The notes beneath the pieces are model-generated. The model searched no databases. It had not been told where the DNA came from and saw only the letters and a program-made list of their open reading frames with translations. The position numbers were made by a program, and so were the translations under genes. A stretch of DNA of 64,000 nucleotides from Reticulitermes speratus (Eukaryota; Arthropoda; Insecta; Blattodea; Rhinotermitidae), in NCBI GenBank assembly GCA_021186555.1, contig JAJKFL010000011.1, positions 35,720,923-35,784,922 on the forward strand, given 5' to 3'. Positions 60,330-64,000 of this stretch are shown here, in pieces. Numbering within the stretch: the stretch's first letter is position 1; every line of letters starts with the position of its first letter.

Positions 60330-60960
60330 TTAACTAATTCCACGGAGCAAAATCCTTCTCGAAAAGCTAATAATTCCTCAGGTAGTCAAAAAATTTTCCG
60401 GACCCTACGGAAGGCAAAAGTTCATTCCCATGCACACAAGAGTCTGCAACGTGTCACTAACCTGAGTCACATCAGTCCAGTCCATGCACAACCACAATAT
60501 ATCTTGAAGATTCATTCTATGTTTATTATTCCTTGTAGATCTAGATCTTCCAAGTGGAACCTTTGTTTAGCTTTCCCCACCCAACATGTATGTATTTCTC
60601 CTTGTCCCAATACATGCTACATGTCACGCCCATCTCATTTTATTGATTAGATCGCCAGAATAAAATTTGGCGAACAATTCAGATCATAAAACTATTCATA
60701 GTACAAACTCATCCAGGACCTTTTTGGCCTGTACCTCTTAGGACCATTTCCTCAGCACCCTATTCTAAAGACCCTCTGCCTATGTTCCTCAGTAAGTGAG
60801 AGAGACCAAGTTTCACACTCATACAAAACGAGAGAAAATAATTATTTTTCTGTATATTTTTACTTTTATATTTATGAATAGCAAAGTTGAATAAAAATGA
60901 TTCCGAAAGAAAAATAACAGGAATTTCCTGACTTTAATCTGCTCTTAATTTCTTCATAAA
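60330..60960 (-). mobile_element. LINE remnant in unit 5 intron 1
   Basis: Counterpart of 47700-48360 (attccacggagcaaaatcct, gatcttccaagtggaac, ttcctcagtaagtgagagag). Presence in both introns places the insertion before the split of units 4 and 5. Confidence 0.75.
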
Positions 60961-61424
60961 ATTTGTGTAATATAAAATATAGTCAACGTATTTCAGGGTT
61001 TGAAGCTACAATATTGATACAGACAGTTCGCAAGTATTTATTATATGAATATGTTCCTGTTATGGAGAAGACGTTCGGAAGTGGCACCAGAGAGAGCTGC
61101 GTCGCTCAGCGGTCAATATACATCATACTGAGAGGGAACGAAGAAACAGGAAGCTATGTAAATCAGGTTAGAATTGTACTGAGAGTTTTGTTGTTCTGCC
61201 TTTATTTCAGCGTATAAAATAACACAAGTTACGCAATTTGAACCATTTTTGTATTTCCAAAAATGAAGCCATCTCTAAAAATTAGAAATTTTAAATCAGT
61301 TTTAGAATAAGGAAAGAAAATAAGAAATAAAATTTCCTAATGAAATCACAGCCTTTTATTCCATAAAAGTAAAATTCAAATTATATAACAAGTCATTCAA
61401 GCCCAGAGGGAGATTAGATATACG

Positions 61425-61510
61425 ACACTACTCTTTCCTTAACCTCTGCGCTAGATGGGGGTGCGTGGTCAACGCCACGGCTTGGCCACTTTACCCCCGG
61501 AATAAAGACG
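61425..61510 (-). mobile_element. SINE family 1 body fragment
   Basis: Contains taacctctgcgctagatggg and ggccactttacccccgg, the conserved body end also seen at 1385-1435 and 44035. Confidence 0.6.
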
Positions 61511-61734
61511 CGGCACACTTTTTACAGGATGCTGGGTGTTTCAAAGTAATAGCACTGTTGAACTAGATAAGAAAACCTTTCAAATGCAAATCCAATATAC
61601 ACAATATTTTGCTGATATTATTTCAGATTTTAATCTTCCTCTGTTCAGAGGACATCGAAGTAAATATAAGTAATGTTCACACATTATTATTCTCTATTTG
61701 TTATCATAAGTAACTACAAACAGCCGAATCCAAT

Positions 61735-62045
61735 TTGAGAAGCTAATAACTCCTTGCATTTTAAGGGACCGGATTGTTTTCATCTTGTATAAAGAGCTCG
61801 CAATTTTTTTTTATTCTGAGCTAGATAAATGCAGTCCAATCGCTCCCAACCGATTTCACTACGATCCATTCTAATAGTATTATCCCATCTAAGCCTATGT
61901 CTACTACGTGGATTGTGACCTTCAGGTTTCCCAACCACAAACCTGTAAACAGCCCTCCTATTCCCCTTACTCACGTAGGGCGGAAAGAGGAGCTGCATTT
62001 CTGCCAAACCCATTCCAAAATTGTGCTTTAATTTTAACATAACAA
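61735..62045 (-). mobile_element. LINE remnant in unit 5 intron 2
   Basis: The minus-strand frame at 61780-62040 keeps NRRAVYRFVVGKPEGHNP, LRWDNTIRMDRSEIGWERLD and IYLAQNKKKLRALY, the RT tail. Counterpart of the unit 3 and unit 4 intron 2 copies. Confidence 0.8.
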
Positions 62046-62580
62046 TAACAATTTTCCAATAGAATTAATTAATTAAACAAGTAATTTTGCTGTAGTGATC
62101 ATGTCACCTAAATAAAGTAATATTAATTCACAAAATATCATATTTTCCGAAACCACTATTACACTTTCAACAATAAAATTACATTAATATCAAAGTGATA
62201 TATAAACAAAACGCAGATTTGAATAAAATCCTATAGCCATTTCTAAAAAAAATTTATCTGCCAAAGTAAAAGTAGATGACAAATCTACAGTTTTTCAAAT
62301 CTATGCCCTACTTTCAAAAATTAAATTCTAAACTAATGAAAAAATATGTAAATACCAAATAAATTTTTACAGACTTTCTTAGATGCAGATTCATCTAGAG
62401 CCATCTGGCTGCTGTTCCTGGACACCAACACGTCCCTGGAACAGTTCTTCAGAGTCATCAACATTCCTTTCGACTGCCAGTTCCTGGTGGCTCAGCGACA
62501 ACGTGACCACGTCGTCGTGCTGACCCTCACAGGGCCTCTACAGGAGGAGGAACAACCTACAATGTCACAAAATTCAGGCC

Positions 62581-62979
62581 AAGGGACGTTAAATTTATTA
62601 TTGCTAACTAATATTGTAGAGCCTGTTATTCTCTACACATCGACACCAATTTCAACGTCCTATCTCTTCACGATCCAAAGTTACACTGCCCAAACGCCGC
62701 GCGGCGTCGCCATTTTCAGTGTTCAAACGCAAGCGCTACCCCTCCCCCCCTCACCGCTACACACCCCGCCATTTTGGATACGGACATCAACCTTCTATCC
62801 AACAAAATTTAAATCATTACATTATCATTTATAGTTTACGAGATATAAGCGCGATAATACTTGCCATATTTTTGGTCGCTAGAGTTTTCGTAGAGACCCC
62901 CCTACACCGGACCGAATTTAAAGACGTATTCACGTCAAAACAGTAATCACGTATGCCTAAATACTGAAAGAAGGACTGT
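62581..62979. other. Unrecognised stretch after unit 5
   Basis: Similarity to IR exon C or its intron ends at about 62580. The sequence has a GC-rich part (aacgccgcgcggcgtcgcca) and a cacaccccgccattttgg word. The open frames here show no domain I recognise. Confidence 0.4.
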
Positions 62980-63243
62980 TTTTTTCCTATGGCTCGACAG
63001 CCCTATACAGGCCTGGGCCTCCTCTTTTCATCGAGGTTTCATGGTCACACACATTTGAGACACACCACAGTCGGTAGGACTCCTCTGGACGAGGGACAAG
63101 CTCGTCGCAGAGACCTCTACCTGACAACACACAACAATCACAAGAGACAGACATCCATACCCCCGGTGGGAATCGAACCCACGATCCTACTAAGCGAGCG
63201 CCCGCAGACCTACGCCTTAGACCGCATGGCCACTGGGATCGGC
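62980..63243 (-). mobile_element. tRNA-derived SINE (family 4), minus strand
   Basis: Target duplication gaaagaaggactgt (62966-62979) and gaaagagggactgt (63244-63257), one mismatch. The reverse complement has cagtggccatgcggtctaag, gtgggttcgattcccacc and gggctgtcgagccatagg, the same family as 19950-20212. Confidence 0.9.
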
Positions 63244-63889
63244 GAAAGAGGGACTGTATTGAAATAGTAATCAGAGTGTGCCTAATCATTGAAACACGAA
63301 CTGTAGTCCAAAGAGAAATCACAGTACTCCTAATCATAGAAAGCACAGAAAAGAAATTTAGAGATCCATTAAATGCGCAAGTGGTCAAAGGAAAATAAAG
63401 AATACCAAGCATTAAAGTACACCTGCCGAAACTGTCACCATTTCAGCTGACCAATATAATTCCTCACGTTGCCACCTGTCTTGCAATGCGCTTACGATAA
63501 TGCCACAGAACGGCCAAGTTTTATACTAGGAATAAACAATTTTTCCAAAAATTTAGGATCCTCCTCAAAATTCTAGGCGCAAGAAGGATGACGTGAAACA
63601 GATACCATACTGCAGATCCAGCCTGTAAAATTGGGTCACCCCTTCGACCTGGGACCCGGAATTTTTGAACCCCCGTTTTATATGAGAAGCGAGTAGACAG
63701 GAAGTGACAAATAATGTTAACCTGGTAAAACAATGTCCCTGTATTAACAGAATGAAAGTATTCTCCCCTACAGGCACGCTGGTCTCAGTATGAAGTTACA
63801 CTTGTTTCTGTCCACGTAAAGAATGCATAGAGGGAGGCTACAAATTTGGATGTTATATGTAGAACTTGTTGGATCATTTAAATGCATTA

Positions 63890-63969
63890 TACAGGGTATA
63901 CACAAACGAATGGTGCGGTTTATATGGTATACCATATAAACCGCACCACTCGTTTGTGTATGCTCTGTA
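63890..63969. mobile_element. Near-perfect 80-bp palindrome, probable MITE
   Basis: Arms around the centre ggta|tacc at 63929/63930 match with about three mismatches over 40 bases. The ends read tacagggtatacacaaacg and its inverse, a TACAGGG-type transposon terminus. It could be two TIRs with no interior. Confidence 0.8.
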
Positions 63970-64000
63970 CAATATTTCATATACTCGTACTATTTCCTAA

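Larger units (their letters stand above)
58896..62580 (+). pseudogene. Ionotropic receptor unit 5, decayed and 3'-lacking
   Basis: Exon A 58896-59054 carries two extra bases in the signal peptide and shifts frame (MQTYIIFFCYY...). Exon B 60997-61166 is intact (LIQTVRKYLLYEYVPVMEK, CVAQRSIYIILRGNEE) and resembles unit 4 most. Exon C starts at 62373 normally (FLDADSSRAIWLLFLD) but about 83 bases are deleted after VVVLT, so FGNWTAGGG is lost and the frame shifts. Exons D-I are not seen before the window ends. Non-functional as it stands. Confidence 0.82.

Noticed and set aside
62987..63412. 141-codon minus-strand frame as a gene
   Set aside because: It spans a family 4 SINE with target duplication, and the frame follows the SINE sequence.

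Overview
The window looks like nuclear DNA from an insect, most likely a cockroach or close relative (Blattodea). This is inference. It rests on split genes with GT..AG introns, AT-rich repeat-laden intergenic DNA, tRNA-derived SINEs, decayed non-LTR elements with a GTTA-type tail, and above all a tandem array of divergent ionotropic receptor (IR) genes, the chemosensory family that is hugely expanded in cockroaches. No rRNA, tRNA gene, CRISPR or prokaryotic feature was seen.

Layout. (1) 1-2049: the last two exons of a GH99 endo-alpha-1,2-mannosidase (MANEA-like), entering from the left. (2) 2050-8000: gene-free DNA with SINEs and small DNA-transposon relics. (3) About 8004 to 62580: five units of one IR gene family, all on the + strand except one inverted exon. 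I label the ancestral exons A to I: A signal peptide, B and C amino-terminal domain, D and E ligand-binding S1, F TM1 plus pore, G TM2 plus start of S2, H S2, I TM3 plus C-tail. Unit 1 (9670-23753) lacks A and F, has C inverted, and is broken by frameshift. Unit 2 (24909-31298) lacks A-C and has lesions in D/E. Unit 3 (33369-39511) has A-C then part of H and I. Unit 4 (47126-56395) is complete: nine exons with matching phases give an uninterrupted 587-residue receptor. Two further exon A copies (41152, 43441) sit upstream of it. Unit 5 (58896-62580) is frameshifted in A and C. (4) 62580-64000: SINE and a palindromic mobile element.

Mobile DNA explains most of the damage and offers the most interesting signals. 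A Penelope-like family leaves a reverse-transcriptase remnant (42170-43400) and two short terminal-repeat copies (14133-14491, 16630-17224). These carry what look like minimal hammerhead ribozymes. The 2.7 kb, roughly 84-copy 32-bp minisatellite at 11441-14132 appears to be an amplification of one segment of this element. A hAT element (44155-46692) with an 8-bp target duplication carries a nested retrotransposon scrap. A LINE at 27249-28994, itself interrupted by a second LINE, has an exact empty site in the paralogous intron of unit 4. Shared and private insertions let the order of duplication be read.

Limits: alignments were made by eye. Exon ends come from GT/AG sites, phase and paralogue comparison, not transcripts. 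Repeat boundaries are approximate unless a target-site duplication is stated.
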